A DNA stretch of 64,000 nt from Phycisphaerae bacterium (GTDB lineage Bacteria; Planctomycetota; Phycisphaerae; Tepidisphaerales; Tepidisphaeraceae), in NCBI GenBank assembly GCA_026004655.1, contig BPJO01000001.1, forward strand, positions 1 through 64,000, given 5' to 3'. The notes below the pieces were generated by a model. That model made no database searches. It saw nothing but the letters and a program-made list of their open reading frames with translations, and was not told where the DNA came from. Positions within the stretch are counted from its first letter, which is position 1. The number at the start of each line of letters is the position of its first letter. This document shows positions 10,226 through 20,010 of this stretch, piece by piece. Made by a program: the position numbers and the translations under genes.

Positions 10226-11059
10226 TCAATGGAATTGGCTCGGAGAAATACCGGCGACTTTTTTGAACTGTCTGCTGAAACTGAACGGGTCGGGGTATCC
10301 GAGCTGGTAAGCCACCTGTTTAACACTGAGCCTTTGTTGGGTCAGCATGATTTTGGCGTGATCGATCCGTCTTCGGATCCAGTAGCCATGCGGGCTATGA
10401 CCGGTCATTTGTCGAAACACTTTTCGGAATCGTTCGTATGAAATCCCGTGATGATTCAATAATTCCTGCAACTCCGGCCGTTTATGGGGAGATTGACCGA
10501 TCCATCGACAAGCCTGATCGATCAGGTCGGCGTTGGGAGACAGGCTGGGGCGTCTGCGGTGACGGATGTAGAGATTGCAGACCACTTCCGTCGCCCGAGC
10601 AAAGTAGACGGGGAGTTGGTCATCGCTGCAGACCGACAGATTTTGAATCATTTGATCGATCAGATCCATCGTTGGCAGGTCGATGCCCGGATGCAGGATC
10701 GTTTGCGATAAATCCAACATCTTCAGTCGGACCAGCGCCTGTTCGTAGTGCTGGTCAAAGAGAACAAAGGCTTCAAACCACTGTCCGTCGGGGTTTTGAA
10801 CGACTCCGTGTCGTTGGTTGGAAGGAAGTTGAATCGCATCCCCGGCCCGGACCGGGTGAGATCGACCTCCGTCGTCGATGTAAACGCCACTTCCTCGAAG
10901 AACGTAGATCAACACATAATCCGGGAGAGTTCTTTGGGCGTAACTGGCATGTTCGGTGGGTTTGAGGACAAAACCCGCGCCGATGTTTCGCTGACCACTG
11001 GACCTATAACGGGATCGATTCTGAAGAAATGACTCGGGCAAAATCGTGCGAGATTGCAT
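10226..11059 (-). CDS. AraC-family transcriptional regulator
   Basis: The 277-residue protein has an N-terminal cupin-like ligand domain: DYVLIYVLRGSGVYIDDGG, then HPVRAGDAIQLPSNQRHGV. The C-terminal AraC/XylS double helix-turn-helix includes SYERFRKVFRQMTGHSPHGY and VKQVAYQLGYPDPFSFSRQF, and ends ISPSQFH. Such proteins usually sense a sugar or related metabolite and activate an adjacent gene. It is divergently placed from the oxidoreductase/aldo-keto reductase fusion, and the shared 124-base region contains three ACCAGAAA repeats, so that gene is the most likely target. Confidence 0.9.
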   Translation of the reverse strand: MQSRTILPESFLQNRSRYRSSGQRNIGAGFVLKPTEHASYAQRTLPDYVLIYVLRGSGVYIDDGGRSHPVRAGDAIQLPSNQRHGVVQNPDGQWFEAFVLFDQHYEQALVRLKMLDLSQTILHPGIDLPTMDLIDQMIQNLSVCSDDQLPVYFARATEVVCNLYIRHRRRPSLSPNADLIDQACRWIGQSPHKRPELQELLNHHGISYERFRKVFRQMTGHSPHGYWIRRRIDHAKIMLTQQRLSVKQVAYQLGYPDPFSFSRQFKKVAGISPSQFH

Positions 11060-11106
11060 GGAAAGGAATCTTTGATCAGATTGTAACCATTTTTATCATG
11101 CATTGT

Positions 11107-11170
11107 ACCAGAAACGCAATTTATTTAACCAGAAAAGGACGTATGCTGACTTTCGTTTTAACCAGAAAAG
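11107..11170 (+). promoter_or_regulatory. Three ACCAGAAA direct repeats, likely AraC-type operator
   Basis: ACCAGAAA occurs at 11107-11114, 11128-11135 and 11161-11168, all in the same orientation. The last two lie within a longer identical 14-mer, TTTAACCAGAAAAG, at 11124-11137 and 11157-11170. Spacings are 21 and 33 bases, close to two and three helical turns, so the sites face the same side of the DNA. AraC-family proteins bind such direct repeats. The last copy ends 13 bases before the start of the fusion gene, so occupancy there could also affect initiation. Binding by the neighbouring regulator is an inference. Confidence 0.5.
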
Positions 11171-11183
11171 ATAGGAATTTCGG

Positions 11184-13208
11184 ATGAGTTCAACAATCGA
11201 CTGGGGGATTCTCGGGACCGGGGCCATTGCCAAGTGTTTTGCGGACAACATTCGGACGAGTCGAACCGGAAAGCTTGTCGCGGTCGGTTCTCGCACACAG
11301 GAGTCCGCCGACCGGTTTGTGGGCAACTATCCGGGGGTGACCGCCTACGGGTCGTATGAATCGTTGTTGGCAGACCCGACGGTACAGGCGGTTTACGTGT
11401 CTACCCCGCATCCCTTCCACGCAGAATGGGCGATCCGGGCGATTCGAGCAGGCAAGCATGTCCTTGTCGAAAAACCTTTTACTCTCAACCATCCCCAAGC
11501 CATGGCTGTGCTGGAAGAAGCGCTTCAGGCGAACAAAACCGTCATGGAAGCCTTCCAGTGGCGTTGTCACCCGCAGACGATCAGATTGGTGGAGCTGCTG
11601 AAGAACAAGTCCATCGGGGATGTTCAACTGATCCAAGCGACATTCAGTTTCGGGAACCTGAAAAACGGGTTTAATCCGGACTCGCGGTTGTGGAACAACG
11701 ACCTTGCCGGGGGAGGAATCATGGACGTGGGTTGCTATACCGTTGCTGCTGCACGTCTGATCGCTGGCGCAGCTATTGGGAAAGATTTTGATACCCCTGT
11801 TCAAGTCACCGGCGCAGCTCACTTGGTTTCCACGGGTGTGGATGCCTACGCCATTGGAACATTGAAGTTCTCATCCGGGATTCTCGCCACTGTCACCACG
11901 GGGGTGGGAATGACCTGCGAAAACACGGTCCGTGTTATCGGGACCGAAGGGTCGATCACACTTCCGAACCCGTGGGTCTGCAATCGGACCCAACCCGATC
12001 AAGGCAAAATCATCATCCAACGCGGGAAAGAAAACCAGACGATCGACATCCCCTGTGACCGAACCAGTTTTACTCTTGAAATCGACGTGATCGGTGAGGC
12101 TATCCGGTCCGGCAAACGACAGGTCCAACCCCCGGCTATGACCTGGGACGACACGCTTTCGCAAATGAAAACTTTGGACCAATGGCGAAAAGCCTGTGGG
12201 GTGGTCTATGAGATCGAAACGGATAAAAAGTATCCGTCCGTAACGATCAGCGGGGAAAAACTGAGTGTCAAACCCGATTCCATGAAATATCTCCAGATCC
12301 CCGGAGTGGACAAAAAGATCTCCCGGCTGGTCATGGGATGCGACAATCAACAATCCCTGCCCCACATGGCCGTTATGAACGACCATTTCTTCGAACGAGG
12401 CGGAAATGCGTTTGATACCGCTTGGATTTATGGCGGGGGTCTGATGGAACGATTGCTCGGACAGTGGATCAGGTCCAGAGGTGTTCGTTCGCAAACGGTC
12501 GTGATCGTCAAGGGTTGCCATACCCCGGCCTGCGATCCCTATGCCCTGACTTGGCAGCTCGAACAAAGCCTGGATCGACTTCAAACGGATTATACAGACA
12601 TTTATATGATGCACCGGGACAATCCCCAAGTTCCCGTAGGGGAGTTCGTCGACGTGATGAATGAACACGTCCGGGCTGGTCGGATCAAGGTTTTTGGGGG
12701 TAGCAACTGGAGTCTGGAACGGGTCGAACAGGCTAATGAATACGCCCGGAAAAAAGGGATACAAGGGTTTGGTGTTGTCAGCAACAATTTCAGCCTGGCC
12801 CGGATGATCGATCCGATCTGGGGGGGATGTATCTCAGCCAGCGATCCGGAATCACGTGCCTGGTTTACCCGCACACAAACGCCTTTGTTAAGCTGGTCCA
12901 GTCAGGCCAGAGGGTTTTTCCTTCCCGGACGGGCATCTCCGGACAAGCTGGACGACAAAGAACTGGTCCGTTGCTGGTATTCGGAAGATAACTTTAAACG
13001 TCTGGAACGAGCCAAAGAACTGGCCGGAAAGTACGGGGTGACGCCGATTAATATCGCGCTAGCGTATGTATTGTGTCAGCCTTTCCCGACCTTGGCGTTG
13101 ATCGGACCTCGAAAACTGGATGAAACACGCACCAGCCTTCCCGGTCTGACCGTGCAGCTCACACCCCAGGAGGTCCGTTATCTGAACCTGGAAACCGACT
13201 CATTCTAA
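11184..13208 (+). CDS. Gfo/Idh/MocA oxidoreductase fused to aldo-keto reductase
   Basis: The 674-residue protein has two complete modules. Residues 1 to about 340 are a Gfo/Idh/MocA dehydrogenase with a Rossmann GILGTGAIAKCFADNI start, VEKPFTLN (EKP at 96-98) and GGGIMDVGCY before the active-site region. Residues about 367-674 are an aldo-keto reductase with the catalytic tetrad visible: Asp411 and Tyr416 in FDTAWIYG, Lys443 in VIVKGC and His477 in YMMHRDN. Both act on sugars or polyols with NAD(P)H, so successive redox steps on one carbohydrate are plausible. The substrate is unknown. The start has a weak AGGAA nearby. It is divergent from an AraC regulator. Confidence 0.9.
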   Translation: MSSTIDWGILGTGAIAKCFADNIRTSRTGKLVAVGSRTQESADRFVGNYPGVTAYGSYESLLADPTVQAVYVSTPHPFHAEWAIRAIRAGKHVLVEKPFTLNHPQAMAVLEEALQANKTVMEAFQWRCHPQTIRLVELLKNKSIGDVQLIQATFSFGNLKNGFNPDSRLWNNDLAGGGIMDVGCYTVAAARLIAGAAIGKDFDTPVQVTGAAHLVSTGVDAYAIGTLKFSSGILATVTTGVGMTCENTVRVIGTEGSITLPNPWVCNRTQPDQGKIIIQRGKENQTIDIPCDRTSFTLEIDVIGEAIRSGKRQVQPPAMTWDDTLSQMKTLDQWRKACGVVYEIETDKKYPSVTISGEKLSVKPDSMKYLQIPGVDKKISRLVMGCDNQQSLPHMAVMNDHFFERGGNAFDTAWIYGGGLMERLLGQWIRSRGVRSQTVVIVKGCHTPACDPYALTWQLEQSLDRLQTDYTDIYMMHRDNPQVPVGEFVDVMNEHVRAGRIKVFGGSNWSLERVEQANEYARKKGIQGFGVVSNNFSLARMIDPIWGGCISASDPESRAWFTRTQTPLLSWSSQARGFFLPGRASPDKLDDKELVRCWYSEDNFKRLERAKELAGKYGVTPINIALAYVLCQPFPTLALIGPRKLDETRTSLPGLTVQLTPQEVRYLNLETDSF

Positions 13209-13253
13209 TCCCAAAACGACCCCGTATTTTGGATCCCATTAGACCCGACGCGG

Positions 13254-15210
13254 TCATCCTGCGGCGACCAGTTGACGCTCGTACAACTGTTTGTACGTCG
13301 GGCAGTTATCGAGCAACTGGTTGTGTTTGCCTTGTCCGACAATTCTTCCCTGGTCCATCACCACAATGGTGTCTGCAGCCAGGATCGTGCTAAACCGGTG
13401 CGCGATCACAAACGTCGTGCGTTCGTGCATCAGTCGTTCGATGGCTTGTTGGATGAGGTGTTCACTTTCGGCATCGACCTGACTGGTGGCTTCATCCAGA
13501 ATGAGGATAGGAGAGTTCCTCAAGATCGCGCGGGCGATGTTCAATCGTTGTTTTTGCCCTCCGGAAAGCTGGGCCCCCAATCCGCCGAGAGGGGTGTCAT
13601 ATCCAAGAGGCTTTTGCATGATGAACTCGTGGGCGAACGCTTCTTTGGCTGCTGATTCGATCTGTTGTCTCGAAAGATTGGGTTGACCGTAGGCGATGTT
13701 CTCGGCAATGGTTCCGGGGAAAATCACCGGGTCCTGGGTCACGATGGCGATAGCACGTCTAAGGGTGGGTAAAGTGAATTGTCGGATGTCGATCCCGTCG
13801 ATGAGGATGCGCCCGCCTTCGGGTTCAAAAAACCGGGGCAGCAACGACAAAAGGGTGGTTTTCCCGCTCCCGTTACGTCCCACGATAGCAACGGATTGTC
13901 CTTTTTGGACTTCCAAGGTCAGGTGATCAATGGCCAGATGGTGAGTTCCGGGATACTGGAAACAAACATCTTCAAACACGATACGGTTCTTAAAGCATCG
14001 AAGCGGGATCAGATGGTCCTGAACTCCGGTTTGTCTTTGGCGTTCGATCGGAAGATCCAACAGCTCAAAAATGCGAGAAGCAGCCCCGTTGGAACGTTGA
14101 AGTACGTTATTCAGCTTGCTCACCCGTCGAAGGGACTCGCCTATCCCGACCAGACAGGCCAGAACCAGTAAGAATCCTCCTTTATCCAGGCTTTTATCCT
14201 CAAAAATCAACCAGGAAGCCACGATCAACACGCAACCGATGGCGAGCATGCCCAACGTCTCGAGTGTTGGTGTGCTGAAAGCTTCATACCGGGCCATCCG
14301 AAGTTGATCCTTCCTCAAATCGGACATGATGGCCGAGTATCGTCGACGTTCGAAACGTTCTGCGTTGGCGCTTTTGACGACCCGGATTCCGACCAGGGTT
14401 CCTTCGATCTGTCCGAGCATGTGAGCACTGGTTTTAAGCGCTTCGCGAGAAGCCCGTCGGACTTTTTTCCCGAACTTTTTGATCATGACCGCCATCAACG
14501 GCGCAAAAAACGATGATGAAAAGCGTCAACCGCCAATCGATGACCGCAGCCAAAAGTAGGGCCAAAACCGCTTTGATCGGTTCGGCGACTGCTTGACCCA
14601 AGACCGTTTTAAACCCCTCCTGAAGGCTTTGGGCGTCAGAGACCAGCCGACTCGTCACGTCGCTAGTACCGTGTTTGCCAAAATACCCCAATGGAAGATG
14701 TAAGATTTGGTCATACAAACGCTTACGAATGTCATTGATCGCACTGATCGCCGACCGGTCGGATAAATACTCGTGACAAAATCGGAAGACGTTTCCGATC
14801 ACCGCCAGGACAAGAATCAATCCGAACAGGGTTGCTATAGCGTACACAGGACGATCGGGGACGTATTGAGCGGCCCGGTCAGCCAGTCCCCAATACCAGG
14901 AAACCGATCCGTTCCGGTCCAGTTGCTCGGTCACTTTTTCATCGACCATCTGACGGACGGTCTGGTTGTTCAACAGAACATTGATGATCGGGTAGATGGC
15001 TGACAATCCCCCGGTAAAAATCAGACCCGAACAAAACGCCGACGCAACGGCAACGATCACCTGCAGACGATACGGTGCAAGAAAACCACATGCCCGCCAG
15101 AACTCCCCATGACGACGTTTGGGGGATGATCGTCGGGGAAAGGCGGGGACAGCAAAAGTCGGGGACGAAATTTTTCCCGTGTCTTCAACCGTTTTCAGGA
15201 CGTGCCTCAC
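13254..15210 (-). CDS. MsbA-type ABC transporter (membrane and ATPase in one chain), one frameshift
   Basis: The first part (15210 to about 14510) carries the transmembrane domain, including the intracellular loop LYDQILHLPLGYFGKHGTSD. Removing one A from the A6 run at 14505-14510 joins it to MAVMIKKFGKKVRRASREAL and the rest of the domain. The ATPase follows with Walker A GRNGSGKTTLLS, signature LSGGQKQRLNIARA and Walker B ILILDEATSQVD. The architecture matches homodimeric exporters of the MsbA/lipid A and multidrug type. The reconstructed length, about 650 residues, is normal with a short extra N-terminus. The substrate cannot be told from sequence. Confidence 0.9.
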
Positions 15211-15395
15211 TTTTCATATCGTAGTCGCGATTTTTTAGGATAATTCACCCTTTTTCGGTACATAAACGGTCCGGTTTGTGCTCCAACAAGTTATAGTGTG
15301 CGAATCCCGTCCATGATTGCAATCGGTTAACCTATGGATTCAAAATCCGATTTTGCATATCGTCAGATGAAGAACAACCTGAAACCCAATATCCC

Positions 15396-16535
15396 ATGCA
15401 AGTCCCACTTTCTCAACCGGATATCACACAACGTGAAATTGATGCCGTGGTCGATGTATTGCATTCGAACACGTTATCGATCGGTCCCCGTTTGGTAGAG
15501 TTTGAGAACAAGTGTGCCGCGATCGCCGGGCGAAGACATGGTATCGGTGTTTCATCGGGAACAGCCGGTCTGCATGCGTGCATGCTCGCTGCAGGGATCA
15601 AACCGGGCGATGAGGTCATCACGACCCCGTTTTCGTTTGTGGCTTCGACCAACTGTATTCTGTATGTAGGTGCCAAACCGGTTTTCGTGGATATCGATAC
15701 CCGAACACTGAATATGGACCCCCGGTTGGTGGAATCGGCCATCACTCCCCGAACCAAAGCGATCGTAGCCGTGGAAACGTTTGGACACCCCGGCGGCATG
15801 ATCGAACTGGAACAAATCGCCCGACGTAATGAGTTGATCTTGATCGAGGATTGTTGTGAGGGTTTTGGTGGCTCGGCCGGGGATCGACCGATCGGGAACT
15901 TCGGTCGTGCAGGAGTCTTTGCCTTTTACCCCAACAAACAAATCACGACGGGGGAAGGGGGAATGATCGTAACAGACGATGACCGGTTTGCAGATGTCTG
16001 TCGGGCTTTGAGAAATCAGGGACGGGAAGGAATGGCTTGGTTGGCACACCAGAGGCTTGGTTACAACTACCGGATGTCAGAAATCCAGGCCGCCATCGGG
16101 GCGGTCCAGTGCGATCGTTTGCCCGAGATCCTCGAAAACCGTCGACGGGTCGCCAGGATGTACATGCAGAGACTGATGGATAACCGATATCTCATCCTGC
16201 CGACCCTTGGAGAGCAGGACCATATGAGCTGGTTCGTGTTTGTGGTCCGACTCAATGACCTTTTCGGACCCATGGACCGGGACGAAATCATCCGTGGGCT
16301 CCGGGCTTCGGGAATCGGTTGCAGCAATTATTTCCCACCGATCCACCTACAACCGTACATGGTGGAGCAGTTCGGATACCAACCGGGCATGTTTCCCAGG
16401 ACCGAGTATGTCTCGGCTCGGACCATCGCGCTCCCATTTTTCTCGCGGATGACCGAACTGCAGGTCGATCGGGTGGTCACAACCCTCAATGACCAACTCG
16501 AAAAGACCTTAATCGTCCGTAAACCTCGTTTATAG
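15396..16535 (+). CDS. DegT/DnrJ/EryC1-family sugar aminotransferase
   Basis: The 379-residue PLP enzyme has the family layout: QVPLSQPDITQREI at the start, GVSSGTAGLHACMLA for phosphate binding, VETFGHPGG and EDCCEGFG for the Asp/Glu that contacts the pyridine ring. FYPNKQITTGEGGM carries the Schiff-base Lys181. Such enzymes transfer an amino group from glutamate onto a keto-sugar nucleotide in the synthesis of surface polysaccharides or glycan modifications. The sialic-type sugar genes lie 18 kb away on the other strand, so a link to them is only possible, not shown. Confidence 0.9.
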   Translation: MQVPLSQPDITQREIDAVVDVLHSNTLSIGPRLVEFENKCAAIAGRRHGIGVSSGTAGLHACMLAAGIKPGDEVITTPFSFVASTNCILYVGAKPVFVDIDTRTLNMDPRLVESAITPRTKAIVAVETFGHPGGMIELEQIARRNELILIEDCCEGFGGSAGDRPIGNFGRAGVFAFYPNKQITTGEGGMIVTDDDRFADVCRALRNQGREGMAWLAHQRLGYNYRMSEIQAAIGAVQCDRLPEILENRRRVARMYMQRLMDNRYLILPTLGEQDHMSWFVFVVRLNDLFGPMDRDEIIRGLRASGIGCSNYFPPIHLQPYMVEQFGYQPGMFPRTEYVSARTIALPFFSRMTELQVDRVVTTLNDQLEKTLIVRKPRL

Positions 16536-16643
16536 AACCACATTTTGTCCGCAACTGTCTGGCAAGTCTCGTTGAGTCAACCGTCGGGACACCCGAAAAC
16601 TCATTTTCGTTTCGGTATTTTTTGATCGATTGTGGTCCCGGAA

Positions 16644-18627
16644 TCAAACCTTGGCAGGGATGATGACAAACGGGGTTCCTTCACGACAAAAGAATCTTTG
16701 AAGAGCAAACACCACATAATTGTGAAGCCACCTTGTCCAGATGGTTTCACGGGCAAAGGCCAATTGCCCCCCGAACACCACGGCTGTGGGGTGCTGACGC
16801 ATCAGGTGTTGAGTGATTTTTTGAATCGACTGAAGAGGATCATGACTCAAGTCCCATTCGGCTTGTGCCTCAAACCCAAGGTAGCGAGCCAGATCCACAT
16901 ATTTTTGAACCGATTCCGACGTTTGCTGACGAAGACGTTCAAGTTGCTCCGAACCCTTGAAGCTTCCGGCATCGACAACCCCGACCTGGACAAAAATAAA
17001 CTTTCCAAACGTGCCCGGGAAGACCCTGATGACTCCGTAAAAAGTGTGTAAACCTAATCCGTTGAACCCGTTGACTAAAACGATCGCGGTACGGGAAGGA
17101 CCTGATCGGATAGCGATTGCCTCCTGTTTAACATCTCGGTGTAAATGTCTTTCGGTCTGCGCCACGAGGGCTTCCAGACGTTTGAGGGAATAACTGGCGG
17201 ATCGGTAATGACGTTTGATCAAAAAGGCAATGCCCACCACCGAAGCGGTGATGAGGATGGTGATCCACCCCCCCTGCTCAAACTTTTCGATAAAAATGGT
17301 AATGAGAATGAAACCGGTGACGACCAAACCCGTCCCGTTGATCAGAAGTTTTCTTCGCCAGGACGGATCTTTTGTCCGTTGATTAAACCAGTGCCGAACC
17401 ATTCCCAGCTGGGAAAGGGTAAAGGTCAGAAAGACATTGATGCTGTAGAGGACCACCAGCAGCGCGACACTGCCTTGGGTCATCACAACAGTCAACGTGG
17501 CAGCCAGCCCCATGAGGAGGATCCCGTTCTGGGTGACAAATCGATCCGAAAGGCTTGCAAAACGAGTCGGGAACCATTGATCCATCGACATGTTAGCAAG
17601 AACACGAGGTCCATCCAGAAATCCCGCTTGAGCGGCAACAAATAAAAGTGCGGTTGCTGACAACAAGCTAACCCAGACGAAAACGCTGCCCCAACCATCA
17701 GGCCAGTTGCGCGTCATACTTTCGAACAACACCGCATTGAGGGTTTTACCCGTAACGGGTTCGACCCGTTCGAGCAAATAAGCCAAAAGTAGTCCGAAAA
17801 CGGTTATGCCCAACGAAAAACCCATGAGTGCCATGGTTTTTTTTACCCGTTTCCACTTTCGGTTCGCGTAAAACCGGCATACTGTTGGAAACGGCTTCGA
17901 TCCCGGTATAAGTCCCCGCTCCGACGCTAAAGGCACGTAACAATAATGCAATTAATCCCCACAAACCCAGTTGCTGATGAGCCTGTTGCAATTCGGAATG
18001 GGTTCGAGTGACAACCATACCAAAGTCAAAACAGGTGAACACCGATCACCATCAGAATCGCGATCGCGTGTGTGATAATGAACGCGAAAAAAAATCGGCA
18101 TGAATAGCGTCACCGACTCCTTGACACCCCGAAGATTCAACAAGGTCAGGAGACCGATCCCCAGACACGCACTGGCAAGTTTCCATGATTGATACTCCGG
18201 CGGGAGCAACGAGAACAACGCATCAATGCCACTGGCAATCGATATCGAAATGGTCAAAACGTAGTCGATCAGTAATGCACAACCGGAAACAACCCCGACA
18301 GCCGGCGACAATAATCGACCTTGCTACCAAATATCCGCCACCACCCCCCGGAAATAGCTCGATGATCTGACGATAACTGATACAAATCACGGTAATGGTC
18401 GCGACACACATCAAGGCAATGACCGGGGACAACGAGGTGTAAGCACCCAATGCTTTGAAAGTTTCTTCCGGTCCATAACAAGAAGACGAAAGCCCATCGG
18501 CTCCGACCCCGATCCATGCCAGAATCGCGCCGAGTGTAATCTTGTGAAACAGAGACCGGTCACCCAACCGAAGCGGATGACCTAGCAAATAGGTCCTGAA
18601 TCGGACCCAGTAAGAAGTGATGTACAT
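16644..18627 (-). pseudogene. kimA: KimA-like APC-superfamily potassium transporter, about four frameshifts
   Basis: The reconstructed protein (about 650 residues) begins LLGHPLRLGDRSLFHKITLG and GVGADGLSSSCYGPEE. After a break near 18300 it continues SPAVGVVSGCALLIDYVLT, then NLRGVKESVTLFMPIFF. After the A8 run at 18087-18094 and the A4 at 18028-18031 it gives FDFGMVVTR and YTGIEAVSNSMPVLREPKV. After the T8 run at 17837-17844 it gives TMALMGFSLGITVFG. The order of these motifs and a soluble UspA-like C-terminal domain match KimA (YdaO) of Bacillus, a high-affinity potassium importer. The c-di-AMP riboswitch upstream supports this reading. Amino acid transport is the alternative. Confidence 0.75.
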
Positions 18628-18724
18628 AGATCATACACACAAAATGCATTTGCTCCCGCGGTCCTGCACGCAGGGAACAACATTCTCTGATCAGGGGGGG
18701 GAGACTTCGTCCGATGGACGAGCG

Positions 18725-18890
18725 AAACTACCCTTCCTTACGCCGACGGGGTTAGCTGACGGGCTAGGCTCAGGAAGTAGCCTGAAATGGAGTTTTTCCA
18801 CTTCTTCGCCCCGTCCTGAAAAACACGTTTTCAGGAGTTTGGGTTCCCCGTGTCGACCAGAACACCCCCGGACGACTTAGGCTTAAACAA
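18725..18890 (-). promoter_or_regulatory. Cyclic di-AMP (ydaO-yuaA) riboswitch
   Basis: Read on the minus strand, the 3' part CCCGTCAGCTAACCCCG, then TCGGCGTAAGGAAGGGTAG (18747 down to 18729), is the strongly conserved end of ydaO aptamers (cCCGaCAGCUAACuCCG...GGcaauaAAGGAAGG, recalled from memory). The 5' part has GGGGAACCCAA (18849-18839), which matches the conserved GGAGGAACC block. A P1 helix can form between UUAAGCC (18886-18880) and GGCGUAA (18744-18738) with one mismatch. It precedes the KimA-like transporter start by about 100 bases, the classic target. Ligand binding normally switches the gene off. A 6-bp hairpin at 18707-18721 follows but has no U tract, so the expression platform is unclear. 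Confidence 0.85.
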
Positions 18891-18918
18891 CTTATTCCGT
18901 CGGAAACACGGTTGTCAA
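18891..18918 (-). promoter_or_regulatory. Sigma-70-like promoter for the riboswitch and transporter
   Basis: On the minus strand TTGACA (18918-18913) is followed after 16 bases by AATAAG (18896-18891). Transcription would begin near 18884, right at the 5' strand of the riboswitch P1 helix, which supports the assignment. Confidence 0.55.
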
Positions 18919-18958
18919 GACAACAACCTTATAATCACCATAAGTACCTAATTATTGA

Positions 18959-19900
18959 TCACTTAGGCGAATCATCCTGGAACAAGGCGTCAACGAATCT
19001 CTTGGGATCAAAGGATTCGATGTCGTCGGGGGTTTCACCAATCCCGATGAACTTGACCGGAATGCTTAATTCGTCCTTGATGGTCATGACGACTCCACCC
19101 TTGGCTGTCCCGTCGAGTTTGGCTAGCATCAATCCGGTGACTTGAACCGCGTCTGTAAACGATTTGGCTTGTCGGACACCGTTCTGGCCTGTTGTGGCAT
19201 CTAAAACCAACAAGACCTCGTGCGGCGCCCCTTCAATACGTTTGGCGATCACGTCCCGGATTTTTTGAAGCTCACGCATGAGATGGGCCTGGGTGTGCAG
19301 ACGACCTGCGGTATCCACAATGACCACGTCAATGCCCCGGGCCTTGGCGGCTTCACAGGCATCAAAAGCAACCGCAGCAGGGTCGGCCCCTTGTTTATGT
19401 TTAACGATTTCTATCCCCAGACGTTGGCTCCAGATCGTCAGTTGCTCGACTGCAGCCGCCCGGAACGTATCCCCGGCCGCCAACAGAACACTTTTCCCCG
19501 ATCGATTCTTCAACAAGTTCGCCAGTTTGGCGATTGAAGTCGTTTTTCCAGCACCATTCACCCCTGCCACCATGATGACCGTCGGACCGGAAGACGCAAA
19601 ACGTATCTCTCTTTCTTCCACAGGCCAGTCCCGAAGCATCATTTCCTTGACCACTTCTCTGGCTTCGACGGCATTTCGGATTCGTCCCAGCCGCCAACGG
19701 TCCCGAATCGCCCCGACAATCATTTCTGCGTTTTTCACCCCCATGTCCGCACGAATGAACTTTTCCTCAATCTCGTTCAAAAAAGCTTCGTCAATTTGCC
19801 TACCGGGTACGAACAGTGTCCGCACGTCCGTGTTCAGAACGTCCGCGGTCTTTTTCAATGCTCCTTTCAAACGATCCAGCGTCTTGGCAAAGAAACTCAT
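18959..19900 (-). CDS. ftsY: Signal recognition particle receptor FtsY
   Basis: The 313-residue GTPase docks ribosome-SRP complexes at the membrane for co-translational insertion. The SRP-type N domain (residues about 1-100) precedes the G domain with G1 GVNGAGKTT (113-121), the DTFRAAAVEQL loop (144-154), DTAGR (196-200) and TKLDGTAKGG. The insertion box between strands typical of SRP GTPases is present. There is no long acidic A domain at the N-terminus, as in many short FtsY proteins. The partner Ffh is not in the window. Confidence 0.96.
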   Translation of the reverse strand: MSFFAKTLDRLKGALKKTADVLNTDVRTLFVPGRQIDEAFLNEIEEKFIRADMGVKNAEMIVGAIRDRWRLGRIRNAVEAREVVKEMMLRDWPVEEREIRFASSGPTVIMVAGVNGAGKTTSIAKLANLLKNRSGKSVLLAAGDTFRAAAVEQLTIWSQRLGIEIVKHKQGADPAAVAFDACEAAKARGIDVVIVDTAGRLHTQAHLMRELQKIRDVIAKRIEGAPHEVLLVLDATTGQNGVRQAKSFTDAVQVTGLMLAKLDGTAKGGVVMTIKDELSIPVKFIGIGETPDDIESFDPKRFVDALFQDDSPK

Positions 19901-20010
19901 ATCCGTCCCAATCTATACGATTCTTCCCGACCCCGCACGTCCTTGTCCGCACCCAGATTATAGAGGCTCGGTCTGTTCCCGATTCGACTCACCCCCTGTC
20001 CGGTGATTTC

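Noticed and set aside
10438..10965. Open frame of 175 codons opposite the AraC-family gene
   Set aside because: Low-complexity Arg/Gly/Asp composition typical of a shadow frame; the other strand has a clear AraC protein.
11871..12764. Long open frame of 297 codons antisense to the oxidoreductase/aldo-keto reductase fusion
   Set aside because: It mirrors the codon pattern of the real gene, has no domain or binding site, and the sense strand encodes two complete enzyme domains.
16544..16640. Possible terminator between the DegT gene and the KimA-like gene
   Set aside because: The inverted repeat around CGAAAA/TTTTCG is short and imperfect, so it was not annotated.
18707..18721. 6-bp hairpin behind the riboswitch as intrinsic terminator
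   Set aside because: The transcript continues with a run of C, not U, so it does not meet the usual pattern.
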